Positions 23,841 through 33,000 of a DNA stretch of 36,623 nucleotides are shown here, piece after piece. The notes beneath the pieces are model-generated. The model was given only the letters and a program-made list of their open reading frames with translations. It ran no database searches and was not told the DNA's origin. How positions within the stretch are numbered: position 1 is the stretch's first letter; every line of letters begins with the position of its first letter. Source of the stretch: Pseudomonadota bacterium (GTDB lineage: Bacteria; Pseudomonadota; Gammaproteobacteria; Steroidobacterales; Woeseiaceae); assembly GCA_022567295.1 (NCBI GenBank), contig JADFHE010000004.1, positions 81,505 to 118,127 of the forward strand. The letters are read 5' to 3'. The position numbers were made by a program, and so were the translations under genes.

Positions 23841-24759
23841 GCAGCGCCTCGATGGAATCGAGTAACTCGCGTGCACCACATTGCAACAAGCGCTCCGCCA
23901 ACGTTTCTCCAAGCTGTTGTGCATCCGTGGCGTCGCCGGACAGCGATTTCCTGATATAACGCGAGCCGTCGGGATAAGCGACCAGGGCGGTCAGTGAGAG
24001 CGTTCCGTGATCGACGGTGGCGAACGCCGCGACTGGCGACTGGCAGCTGGCCTGCAACATGCGGACGATGGTTCGCTCTGCCGTAGTCGTCTGTAAGGCA
24101 ATCGGATCATTGAGCTGTCCGAGCACGTTGCACAGCTCCGTGTTGCTATCCAGACATTCGATTCCAAGTACGCCCTGTGCTGCGGCGGGTAGCATTTCTG
24201 ATGATGAAAATTGCTGGCTGATGTGGTGATCGAGTTCAAGCCGCTCAAGCCCGGCAGCCGCGAGAATGATCGCGTCGAAGTCGCCACTCTCGAGCCTGGC
24301 GAGTCGCGTATTTACGTTGCCGCGTAATGGTTCGATGCGCAAGTCGGGGCGCAGCATCTTGATCTGCGCCTGTCGCCGCAGGCTTGAGCTGCCCACGCTG
24401 GCATTTTGCGGCAGCCCATCGAGTTGAGTGCCGGCTGCGGTGACCAGTGCATCGCGATGATTCGCACGCTCCATCATTGCAGCCAGGCAAAAACCTGCCG
24501 GAATTTCTGCGGGCACGTCTTTCATGGAATGTACGGCAAGATCTGCGGCGCCGTCTCGCATGGCGATCTCGAGCTCCTTAATGAAAAGGCCCTTGCCGCC
24601 GACCTTTTGCAGGCTGCGATCAAGAACCTCATCGCCTTTCGTTGATAGTGGGACGAGTTCGGTGCCGGATATCTCCGGTAGCTTCTGCAGGGCGGCCGCA
24701 ACGTGGTTGGCCTGCCAAAGCGCCAGGGCGCTTCTGCGCGTTGCGATGCGAATTTTCAA
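23833..24759 (-). CDS. hemC: Hydroxymethylbilane synthase (porphobilinogen deaminase)
   Basis: Condenses four porphobilinogens into hydroxymethylbilane. 308 residues, normal length. It starts MKIRIATRRSALALWQANHV. The catalytic Asp81 is in AVHSMKDVPAE, the Arg-rich cofactor-binding segment in SVGSSSLRRQAQI and LRGNVNTRLARL, and the dipyrromethane-attaching Cys239 in MLQASCQSPVAAFA. It is first of the hemCDXY run and lies directly after the algR-like gene (five bases between), the same order as algR-hemC in Pseudomonas, so haem genes and the two-component system may share a transcript. Confidence 0.97.
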   Translation of the reverse strand: MKIRIATRRSALALWQANHVAAALQKLPEISGTELVPLSTKGDEVLDRSLQKVGGKGLFIKELEIAMRDGAADLAVHSMKDVPAEIPAGFCLAAMMERANHRDALVTAAGTQLDGLPQNASVGSSSLRRQAQIKMLRPDLRIEPLRGNVNTRLARLESGDFDAIILAAAGLERLELDHHISQQFSSSEMLPAAAQGVLGIECLDSNTELCNVLGQLNDPIALQTTTAERTIVRMLQASCQSPVAAFATVDHGTLSLTALVAYPDGSRYIRKSLSGDATDAQQLGETLAERLLQCGARELLDSIEALHD

Positions 24760-24764
24760 GCGAC

Positions 24765-25511
24765 CTAGACTCCTTTAAGGCGCCGGCGTACTTCTGCCAG
24801 ATGCCGGCGGCTGATTATCAGCTCTTCGTCATCGACCTGCGACTTATCACGCAGAACGACGCGGCTCTTGCCATCGTCGGTTTTTTCAATTCGATCGATA
24901 CGTGCTACGGCGACCAGCGCACTGCGATGAATGCGCACGAAGTCGTCGCTAAATTCCTCAACGAGCGCTCTCAGTGAGTCATCAATCAGGTCTTGACCGC
25001 TGTCATGATAGACAGTGACGTATTTCTGATCAGCCCGAAAACAGGAAATTTCGGTAACGGGTATCAGCTTTAGCTCCGTTTGCGAACGCGAGCAGACGTG
25101 TTTCCGAGCGACGCTCATATTGGCCTGCGACGCAACCGAAATGAGTGTACTGGGTGCCAGTCTTGAGGCCTGCTCGAGAGCAGCCGTAAGCTTGGCACGT
25201 CGAACAGGCTTTAGAACGTAACCGATCGCACGCGCGTCGAAGGCGTCGATCGCGTACTCGTCGTACGCGGTAGTGAAAACGATGGCCGGCGGGTTATCCT
25301 GCATGTTGAGGTGGTGAGCGGTTTCTATGCCGTCGAGACCTGGCATACGTATGTCGAGCAAGACAATATCCGGCCGCAGCTCAGCCGAGAGTAATACCGC
25401 ATCTTTGCCATTACCGGCTTCCCCGACATATTCATAAGATTCTTCGTCGTCAAGTAGCTGCCGCAGTCGTGCCCGCGCGGGCTGTTCATCGTCAACCACA
25501 AGAACCTTCAT
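24765..25511 (-). CDS. algR: LytTR response regulator, AlgR-like
   Basis: 248-residue two-component response regulator. The receiver domain (about 1-115) has Asp7-Asp8, the phosphoacceptor Asp53 (VLLDIRMPG), Thr80/81 and Lys102 (VLKPVRR). The C-terminal LytTR DNA-binding domain (about 140-245) shows the family pattern: ISCFRADQKYVTVYHDSGQD, then RIHRSALVAVARIDRI. LytTR proteins bind direct-repeat promoter sites. The kinase gene overlaps by four bases upstream and hemC follows, as in the Pseudomonas algZ-algR-hemC locus, so I use the algR name as an orthologue call by synteny. In Pseudomonas this system controls alginate, twitching and virulence; the regulon here is unknown. Confidence 0.9.
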   Translation of the reverse strand: MKVLVVDDEQPARARLRQLLDDEESYEYVGEAGNGKDAVLLSAELRPDIVLLDIRMPGLDGIETAHHLNMQDNPPAIVFTTAYDEYAIDAFDARAIGYVLKPVRRAKLTAALEQASRLAPSTLISVASQANMSVARKHVCSRSQTELKLIPVTEISCFRADQKYVTVYHDSGQDLIDDSLRALVEEFSDDFVRIHRSALVAVARIDRIEKTDDGKSRVVLRDKSQVDDEELIISRRHLAEVRRRLKGV

Positions 25512-26575
25512 TCTTCGTCCTCGCCTTCGTCCAGCGGAAAACGCAGCGAGACCGTGAACCGATCGCCGGCATCGTCAATGTTCACCGACCCCTTGCTTCC
25601 ATACGCAAGCTCGAAGCGCTGCCGGATGTTGGACATCGCCATTTTGTTGCCACCCGTATTGCGCTTTTCGCCGATCGGGACAGGATTGGAAATCGTAATC
25701 TCAAGATGGTCGCCGTCTCTCGTGCCGGTGACCGTGACTTCACCACCATCTGGCAACAATTCGATGCCGTGGTATATAGCATTTTCAAGCAACGGCTGAA
25801 TCGTGAGGCTCGGGATACGTGCTCGCATCGGTAGCGCTGCAACGTCCCAGCGCACGTTCAGCCGGTCGCCAAGTCGTAATTTTTCGATACGCTGATAGAT
25901 GGCAGCTGTTTCCAGTTCCTGCTTGAGCGATGAGCGGTTCGTGGCGTTACCAAGATTCGCCCGCAGCAGGTCGGAGAGGTCTTCGATCGCTTCCTCAGCG
26001 CGCCGCGGGTCAGTGCGCGTCAACGATGCGATGGTGTTCATGCTGTTGAAGAGGAAGTGTGGCCGAATCAGTGCTTGCAACGCGCTGATGCGAGCTTGCG
26101 CTTCGAGCACGATGCTGCGGCGCCATTCACTTGAAATGTACAGATAGCGCATGGCAAGCGCCATTACGATGGAGTTAATGGCCATCGTGCGCAGCAAGAA
26201 TTTTGTATGCGCATCTTCGATGATTAATGACTGGCCGAAAATCCGGGTCAATTGCCAGGCACTTTCGGCGACGACAAGACAGGTCAATTCGAGAACAACG
26301 AAACTCATAACAAACGCTCGCATCTGCCCCGCAGCTTCGAGGTATGACGTCAGCTGGCACATCAGGGCGGTACCGAGCAACGCGATCCAGAGCACAAAAA
26401 ACGATGTTTCCGAAAGTTCGATGAGAAATTGATGCTCGGCGTCGTGAGACGCAAGCGTCAGCATGATCGCAATGAGTTCAGCGACGAGAACGATAATGAA
26501 CAGTGTGCTGGCCGCACAGAAATCGGGCAGGTAAGCCTGGGTTGATTCGTTGTCAGGGTCGTTGGCGGCGATCAA
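25508..26575 (-). CDS. algZ: LytS/AlgZ-type sensor histidine kinase
   Basis: 355-residue integral membrane sensor. Four or more hydrophobic segments occupy about residues 20-145. The His_kinase (LytS-type) domain then has the phosphoacceptor His173 in ALIRPHFLFNSMNTIASL, followed by ARRAEEAIEDLSDLLRANL-like dimer helices and an ATPase domain with LTIQPLLENAIYHGIELLPD (N box) and GGNKMAMSNIRQRFELAYG (G2 region). This type works with LytTR regulators. Its stop overlaps the algR-like start (ATGA). No periplasmic sensing domain of size is present, so a signal within or near the membrane is likely. Confidence 0.9.
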   Translation of the reverse strand: MIAANDPDNESTQAYLPDFCAASTLFIIVLVAELIAIMLTLASHDAEHQFLIELSETSFFVLWIALLGTALMCQLTSYLEAAGQMRAFVMSFVVLELTCLVVAESAWQLTRIFGQSLIIEDAHTKFLLRTMAINSIVMALAMRYLYISSEWRRSIVLEAQARISALQALIRPHFLFNSMNTIASLTRTDPRRAEEAIEDLSDLLRANLGNATNRSSLKQELETAAIYQRIEKLRLGDRLNVRWDVAALPMRARIPSLTIQPLLENAIYHGIELLPDGGEVTVTGTRDGDHLEITISNPVPIGEKRNTGGNKMAMSNIRQRFELAYGSKGSVNIDDAGDRFTVSLRFPLDEGEDEE

Positions 26576-26655
26576 ACCGGCGCTCCTCTTAACAAAGCAG
26601 GTATTGTAGCGCCAGCGGTGATTCTAATGTGAGGTAACAGACCTCGCCATCGCAA

Positions 26656-27123
26656 TCAGTCGCCGCAGGTATCCTTGATGAGCGCTTCGATGTTGCGATG
26701 GGCTTCTGCCTTCGCAGCCTCGTCCAGATAAACGCGTTCGCCAGCATCACTTTGGCGATACAAGCGCCGGGAGTTCACCATGGTCTGTAGCTTGGCGCGA
26801 TATTCATGACACTGCGCCAGTTTCTGTTCTGCCAACTCGCGCGTTTCTATGGCAGTGAGGGCCGCCTTGCCGGCCTCCGCTCTTGCTACGCGGCGGGCAG
26901 CTGTCGTGTCGCGGTGCGCCTGCACCCGCTTCTGCACGGCAGTGCTGTTGGTGCGATTGTACGAGAACTGCAAGACTTCTTCTGACGGCTCGCCGAACGG
27001 ACGGTCTGCGTAATATACGTCACCGTTTTCGTCGATCCACTTATAGATGTCATCAGCGAATACAACGCTGCTGACAGTCATCGAGAAGGCGGCGAAACCA
27101 ACCATGAGGTGTCTTATGTTCAT
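26656..27123 (-). CDS. Exported DUF4124-domain protein
   Basis: 155 residues: a signal peptide (MNIRHLMVGFAAFSMTVSSV, then VFADD with likely cleavage after the Ala), a DUF4124 module IYKWIDENGDVYYADRPFG (about 27-45), and a charged helical remainder with several Arg/Ala repeats and one C-terminal Cys pair (QCHEY and DTCGD), which could form a disulfide. The ATG at 27123 is chosen because it begins the signal peptide; the frame extends upstream to 27195 without support. Function unknown. It is the second DUF4124 protein of the window, unrelated in its C-terminal part to the one at 3.5-4.1 kb. Confidence 0.8.
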   Translation of the reverse strand: MNIRHLMVGFAAFSMTVSSVVFADDIYKWIDENGDVYYADRPFGEPSEEVLQFSYNRTNSTAVQKRVQAHRDTTAARRVARAEAGKAALTAIETRELAEQKLAQCHEYRAKLQTMVNSRRLYRQSDAGERVYLDEAAKAEAHRNIEALIKDTCGD

Positions 27124-27202
27124 CGCGTCATTAGACCATGGAGCGGGCCCGTTTGTTGTGATGCTGGTCACAGCGAAAATCGGGCATTGATCCACCTGTA
27201 AA

Positions 27203-27230
27203 ACAAAAAAAGCGGGCCTTGTGGCCCGCT
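27203..27230 (-). terminator. Rho-independent terminator after the amtB remnant
   Basis: A perfect 8-bp stem, AGCGGGCC (27211-27218) with GGCCCGCT (27223-27230) around a TTGT loop, is followed on the minus strand by a T7 tract (A-run 27204-27210). It lies just past the stop of the amtB-like remnant, so it is probably the old terminator of that gene. It now has no intact gene in front of it. Confidence 0.82.
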
Positions 27231-27281
27231 AAGCTACTGATAACAGGGGTGATTATCAGTATTGATTCACTTGCATTATGT

Positions 27282-27380
27282 TCACTCTGCCGAGGTGAAT
27301 TCGGGGTAGGCTTCCGGGCCGCATTCGCTGATGTCAACACCTTCGTATTCTTCCTGTACGGAGACGCGGATGCCCACGGT
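27282..27380 (-). pseudogene. 3' remnant of an ammonium-transporter gene (amtB)
   Basis: Read on the minus strand, this stretch encodes TVGIRVSVQEEYEGVDISEC then GPEAYPEFTSAE and a TGA at 27284-27282. It matches the cytoplasmic tail of AmtB/Amt proteins (compare the E. coli end TVGLRVPEEQEREGLDVNSH). The roughly 400 residues of membrane domain expected upstream are absent; the frame breaks into unrelated sequence beyond about 27390. In Pseudomonas, amtB and glnK lie beside ubiK and comM, the genes found here, so an amtB(-glnK) unit seems to have been deleted, leaving its tail and terminator. A short new ORF cannot be excluded but lacks a start and a ribosome-binding site. Confidence 0.65.
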
Positions 27381-27495
27381 CTTGCGGTGCAGGGTGAGCG
27401 GTCGTCGCACCAAAACAGTGAGCAAATCCGGTTTTAGCTTCGATCGCCTGAATTTGCAGCTGGCGTTCTTGAATTGGCTCAGGTATCAATCTGCT

Positions 27496-27753
27496 ATGGG
27501 AAATGATTCATTCGAAAATCTGGCGAAAAAACTGGCGGAATCGCTACACGCCTTCGGGTATAAACCCGAAGGGCTGCGCTCTGTGCGTGACGATCTTGAG
27601 AGCGGTTTTCGCAGCATCTTGCAAACGGGCATCAGCAAGCTCGATCTCGTGACACGCGAAGAGTTTGAAGTGCAGGAGGCTGTTCTGGCTCACACACGAG
27701 AAAAGCTTGAGTCGCTTGAAGCGAAACTCGAGGAGATCGAAAACGCTAAATAG
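27496..27753 (+). CDS. ubiK: Ubiquinone biosynthesis accessory factor UbiK
   Basis: 85-residue protein of the BMFP/YqiC family. It starts MGNDSFENLAKKLAESL and is an extended helix: an amphipathic membrane-binding half (DDLESGFRSILQTGISKLDL, about 31-50) followed by a trimeric coiled coil (VLAHTREKLESLEAKLEEIE). UbiK binds UbiJ and assists the Ubi complex in making ubiquinone aerobically; ubiJ is at 14 kb. The frame extends upstream to 27331, but the ATG at 27496 gives the conserved length (E. coli YqiC is 96 residues). It lies 20 bases before comM, the Pseudomonas arrangement. Confidence 0.92.
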   Translation: MGNDSFENLAKKLAESLHAFGYKPEGLRSVRDDLESGFRSILQTGISKLDLVTREEFEVQEAVLAHTREKLESLEAKLEEIENAK

Positions 27754-27773
27754 GGCCAGGGAGGGCCGCAGAT

Positions 27774-29276
27774 TTGAGTCTCGCGATTCTTAACAGCCGG
27801 GCGCAGTACGGCACGGACGCGCCGGCCGTGACGATAGAAGTTTTTCTGTCCGGGGGATTGCCGGCATTCACTATTGTCGGCATGGCGGAAACGGCTGTGC
27901 GTGAAAGCAAAGATCGTGTTCGTGGTGCCCTCTTGAGTTCCGGTTTCGAGTTTCCGCAACAGCGAATTACAGTCAGCCTGGGCCCCGCCGATATGAAGAA
28001 ATCGGGTGGACGCTACGACCTTGCAATTGCACTTGGCATTCTTGCTGCAAGAAAACAGCTTCCGAAAGAAGCGCTGAACAACGTCGAAGTGTATGGCGAA
28101 CTGTCCCTGAACGGTGATCTGCGTCCGGTGCCAGCGATATTGCCCGCGGTATTAAACGCGCAGAGGGCGGGACGGAAGGTCATTGTGCCCAAAGGCAACG
28201 AGGTCGAGGCGTCGTTGGCATGCGCCGAGGTCTACCCGGCGACTTCACTAATAGAAATAGTATCGCATCTCACCGGGCGGCAGCTCATTGAGGTTGTCGA
28301 GAGGACCCACCCTGCCGGCGTCGACCCAACGTCTAATGACCTGATCGATGTTCGTGGCCAGCAACATGCCAAGCGAGCACTCGAAATTGCGGCGGCGGGC
28401 GGACACAACCTCTTGTTCATTGGTCCGCCCGGAACCGGAAAAAGCATGCTGGCGCGAAGGCTCCCTGGAATCCTGCCAGCGATGACCAATGCCGAAGCGC
28501 TTGAGACAGCGGCAATAGACTCAATCCTCGGTATGCCGATCGCAATGAGCGGTTGGCGACAGCGACCGTTCAGAAGCCCGCATCACACGGCCTCGGCAGC
28601 GGCACTTGTAGGTGGTGGGCCCGGGCCACGACCCGGCGAAATTTCCAGAGCGCATAACGGTGTTCTGTTCCTTGACGAACTACCAGAGTTCAATCGTCGG
28701 GCTCTCGAGGTACTGCGCGAACCGCTCGAGACAGGCAGAATCAACATCTCTCGTGCCGGTGGGCAGGCTGAATATCCTGCAAACTTTCAGTTGATCGCCG
28801 CGATGAACCCGTGCCCGTGCGGCTACCTTGGCGACCGTTTCGCTGATTGTCGTTGCAGTGGTGACCGGGTCGCAGCGTATTGGCGCAAAATTTCCGGACC
28901 GCTGCTGGATCGGATTGATCTGCATGTCGAAGTGCTGCGCCCACCAACAGAACTGCTCCGGGCCGGAGAAAATAACGGCGAGACGAGCGATAGTGTTCGC
29001 GCGCGAGTAGAAAAGGCGTGGGCTTTGCAGCTGCGACGTAGCGCTATCAATAATGCCAGGCTCTGTGGAAAAGCGTTAGATGCCTTGTGCGATATGGATG
29101 AAGGTTGTTGGACATTGCTCGAGAACGCTGTGCAGCGATTCAATTTGTCGGCGCGTGCGCATCAGCGAGTGCTGCGGGTAGCGAGGACGATCGCGGATTT
29201 GGTGGGCGACAAAAAAATAACGCCCTCGCATCTCGCGGAGGCGCTATCGCTTCGATGTCTGGATCGACAGCGTTAA
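27774..29276 (+). CDS. comM: ComM/YifB-family Mg-chelatase-like AAA+ helicase
   Basis: 500-residue AAA+ protein that in naturally transformable species acts as a hexameric branch-migration helicase integrating transforming DNA; it is widespread beyond them. It has the N-terminal lon-like/chelatase fold (SLAILNSRAQYGTDAPAVTI), Walker A GPPGTGKS (217-224), Walker B NGVLFLDELPEF, the zinc-type cysteine cluster MNPCPCGYLG...DCRCS, and the arginine-finger region GPLLDRIDLHVEV. The start is TTG at 27774 with GGAGGG eight bases upstream. It follows ubiK closely and converges on the cytochrome c gene, one base apart. Earlier databases name such proteins Mg chelatase. Confidence 0.95.
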   Translation: MSLAILNSRAQYGTDAPAVTIEVFLSGGLPAFTIVGMAETAVRESKDRVRGALLSSGFEFPQQRITVSLGPADMKKSGGRYDLAIALGILAARKQLPKEALNNVEVYGELSLNGDLRPVPAILPAVLNAQRAGRKVIVPKGNEVEASLACAEVYPATSLIEIVSHLTGRQLIEVVERTHPAGVDPTSNDLIDVRGQQHAKRALEIAAAGGHNLLFIGPPGTGKSMLARRLPGILPAMTNAEALETAAIDSILGMPIAMSGWRQRPFRSPHHTASAAALVGGGPGPRPGEISRAHNGVLFLDELPEFNRRALEVLREPLETGRINISRAGGQAEYPANFQLIAAMNPCPCGYLGDRFADCRCSGDRVAAYWRKISGPLLDRIDLHVEVLRPPTELLRAGENNGETSDSVRARVEKAWALQLRRSAINNARLCGKALDALCDMDEGCWTLLENAVQRFNLSARAHQRVLRVARTIADLVGDKKITPSHLAEALSLRCLDRQR

Positions 29277-29277
29277 A

Positions 29278-29832
29278 CTACGTGGCCTCGCCGACCATGT
29301 ACTCCACGGCCGCTTCGATCTCCGCGTCGGAGAGATCGAGGCGACCACCTTTTGGTGGCATGTAACCAGTAGACCCGGTGTAGCCTTGCAGTGCGTGTTG
29401 TTTGAGCGTGTCGGCGCCCTGCGCAATGCGTTCTACCCACTGCGCTGCGTCGCCGAGAATAGGCGCGCCGCCGATTCCAGCGGCATGACATGCCAGGCAA
29501 GCGCTGTTGTACACCTGCGGGCCTGACATTGCTGTTGCCACGGGTTCCGGTTCGGCCGCGGTCTCGACGGTCGGCGCCGACGACTCAAGTTCTTCTCCCG
29601 GCAAGTAAACCTGACCAACCGGCCGAATGCGATCGGCGACCGCAACCCGGTACTCGGCAGCATCCTGCGCGTTGACGCCCTGCGTCAGATCCGACATCTT
29701 CGTTGCCAGCACGAGAATCGCGATGGCTATGGCGACAAAAACGCCGATAACGAGGGAGTATGTTTTGAAGAAATTCTGATCCCGACTCAAGTTACTGCTC
29801 CGGATTGTGTGAAAATGGATTCGCCTGGCCAT
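29278..29832 (-). CDS. Membrane-anchored cytochrome c5-like protein
   Basis: 184 residues: a cytoplasmic start, one transmembrane helix at about 24-45 (TYSLVIGVFVAIAIAILVLA) that acts as an uncleaved anchor, an acidic Glu/Pro-rich linker (about 80-103), then a single-haem cytochrome c5-type domain. The haem site is Cys112-Leu-Ala-Cys115-His116; the distal ligand is Met158 in GSTGYMPPKGG. A c5 domain of this type carries electrons in the periplasm between the bc1 complex and terminal oxidases or reductases. Its gene stands alone, convergent with comM. The partner is unknown; the NorB-like protein at 34-35 kb is one possibility. Confidence 0.88.
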   Translation of the reverse strand: MARRIHFHTIRSSNLSRDQNFFKTYSLVIGVFVAIAIAILVLATKMSDLTQGVNAQDAAEYRVAVADRIRPVGQVYLPGEELESSAPTVETAAEPEPVATAMSGPQVYNSACLACHAAGIGGAPILGDAAQWVERIAQGADTLKQHALQGYTGSTGYMPPKGGRLDLSDAEIEAAVEYMVGEAT

Positions 29833-30025
29833 CTGCCCGGCGGTGGCGGGCGATTATATAACATCACGCAGTCAGGATCAGTGCCAGGGCGGTGCAAAGA
29901 GCGATCGAAATGAAAACGGTGCTGCTTGATGGGGGGCATTCCGAAATTACGCGCTGCACCAATTCGTTCTGAATGTGCGAATTACGGCACACAAAAGCAT
30001 TCGATGCCGGGTAGAATTCGAATGC

Positions 30026-33000
30026 ATGAAGATATTTAACCACTTGCTGTCGCCATTGTTGGTTCTGGCTTTTGTTGTCCTGCCCGTTGGCGCGCAGGAG
30101 CAATCATTCTATACGAGTAGAGTTGGCGAACGGGTATCGATTTTCGAGAACGTCGCCCTTAACTACCGACTGGACCTCGGCGATGAGGCCTACACGTTTG
30201 TTGATTTCACCGAGCAGGTGCCGGACGCAAGTTTTGCCGCAATTCGTTTTCAGCCGAACGCTTTCTCGTTGGTTGTCGTTGAGAACCTGGGTGCCGGGGT
30301 AACGGCTGAAAAATATGCTGAGTTGGTACAGATTGCCATGTCCGATCAGCTTGCCGGGCTGGAAGACGCTGAGTACATAGGTCATAAGGACCTCGGAGTA
30401 GTTGAAGAACGTGGCATGCAGTTTTTCCAGAAGGTGGTGTACGCACGCATTGGCGTGGTGCCTATGACGTACGTTATTTCAGCGACCGTAGACGGTGAGC
30501 GCTCGTACCAGCTACTGACATTTGCCAGCAACGAGACGGAAGAGATCATTAAAGAGGAAGCGGATACGATTCTGTCCGGCTTCTCGATCATTGATCCGGC
30601 TATGAACATAAATATTGCCGCCAGCTCAAAATCTGTCAGCGATTATCGTTCGAAAACATTTGGCTATCGGTTCCGCACTCGCGGCAATGGCTGGTACGAG
30701 TGGACGGACCTTAAGGAAACCAATGAGAGTGCGGATGTGGGTGCGTTATCCGCTCGCGGCTATGGAGCAGTAGTCATGCCCGTCTGCTGGAGGGGCGAGC
30801 GGCCAATCGACAATGCTGTATTCAGCATCATGATGCAGCAGTTCGGGGAAGATTACCCGTCAGACTTCATTACCGCAGAGTATGAAATCAGCAAAGGTGA
30901 CGCAACAGGCAAGTTGCTGGTTGGCATCGAAGAATCTGATGACGAAGATTTTCTTTATCATCAGTGGATCATTGCAAATGATCATTGTGCATACACGCTT
31001 GCCGCATGGGGCCCGGTTGCACACGGAAACGTTGAGCGCGAACTGACTAAGCTGTGGTCGGATTTTCAGATAACGGGCACACCGACCGCACTTGCCGGAC
31101 AATACGAAAACGACAGTGAGCGTCACGTCAATGCCTACCTTTTGAATACGCTGGGTTTGCATTACTACGAGGCGCGTAGCTTCCGTGATGCGTATCAGTT
31201 ATTTGCGCAGGCGAGTGAGCTCGATCCGTTCGACGGTGTCTATCTGGTGAATGCAGTGCGTTCATTAGTTGAAGTCGATGCGTATCTCGAAGCGCGCGAT
31301 TGGTTGTTACCGCGACTGGGTCCGTTTTCGGAACATCAGGAAGTACGGAGTTGGGACGCCTGGCTGGCATATCAAACGGCCGACCCGGAAAAAGCTATTC
31401 GAATCTATCGTGAGTTATTCGCGGCGGATTATCACGAAGACGATGATTTCTCTACGTATCTGACAATGCTGGCAGACGCCGGGCTCTGGCAGGAACTCGA
31501 TGCTGTGTATGCGACTTACACGGCAGGCGGCGTCAACGACAACACAAGACTCCTGCAGATTCAATTGCTAGGTCGTCGCGAAAAGTATCGAGAGGCGCTG
31601 GCGATCCTCGACGAAATGACCGCAGGGCGCCCATTCAATGCAGACCTCGCTTACGAGCGAATATCGATTCTGGACAATATGGGCAATCCGGCAGAAGTTC
31701 TTAAGCTGGCTGAGTTGTTAATAGAAAAGGGCTATCGTTCCCTGCAGAGTTACTACTTTAAGGGCGATGCCGAGTATCAGCTGCGGTCATATCGTACGGC
31801 GCGCGAATCTCTTGAGAAGGCGTTAGCATTCGCCCCTGGCAATACCAATATCAGAGACTACATCGAGGCAATCGACTTAACGCTTGGCCAGGGCGACGTT
31901 TCGATGATCAGTCTGAAAATCGATGCCGTGCCGCTGCCGAGGAACATGCGACAAATTTTCGCGGCCGATGACAACGGCAGCGAAGAGTCAGGTTACGGTG
32001 CCGTCTACCTTAGCCGTATTACCGGCTATGAATTTTCCGGTGGCGAAACGCGAACTGAAACCATGTATCGCAAGATAAGGGTGATCGACAATAATGGAGT
32101 TTCGCAGTTCAGCACTCTGGAGTTTGACTTCGATCCGAGTTACGAGCAGCTGTTCGTTAATTCACTTGTGGTCCGCGATGCCACTGGTGAAGTACTTGGA
32201 GAAGGTGATCTCAGCACGTACTACATTACGAATAACGATGAAGGCTACGAGGCCAGCACCGAAAAAACGGCCCACCTGCCGGTTCCTGGTCTGGCTCCGG
32301 GTGTCGTAATTGAGGCCGTTGTTAGCAAAATGACATCGGTCGAGGATGGCTCATTCCCGCTTGAGACGATCTACATGGCCAGTGACCGGCCGATTGGCTA
32401 CAGCGCATTATTCGTCACAGGAAAGCAAGATCAGATTCGTTATCGAGTCAACGGCGTTCCTGAGCCGAGAAAGCACGGCAAGACATTGGTGTGGGAGATG
32501 CAGGCGCCGGTTGCATTTCGCTGGGAACCGCTGCAACCGTATTTTGATCAGATCCTGCCGTGGGTACAGCTGGGGACGGTTGGTGCAGATTGGCAGTCGG
32601 TCGGTGCGGAATACCTGGCACTGATTGAAGGCAAGTTCGATGTGGCGAGTGTCTCCGAACGCGCAGCCCGGCTCGTCGAGGGCGTCAGTAGTCCCTCGCG
32701 GCAAATCGAAATCCTGAGTGCTTATGTGCAGGACGAAATTCACTACAAAGCCATCGAGTTTGGCCGTCGCGCATACATTCCGAAGACCGCTCGCGAAACG
32801 ATGCGGGATCGATACGGCGACTGTAAGGACCACGCATTGCTGCTGTACTCGATGCTCAAATCCGTCGGTATCGACGCGTCGCTCGCATTGGTCAATTTGC
32901 AGCAAGAGGTTATTCCTGAGTTGCCCAATACAGATCAGTTCAATCACGTTATTGTGTCGGTGCCGACGGATGATGGTCGCGTATTCATCGATACAACAGA

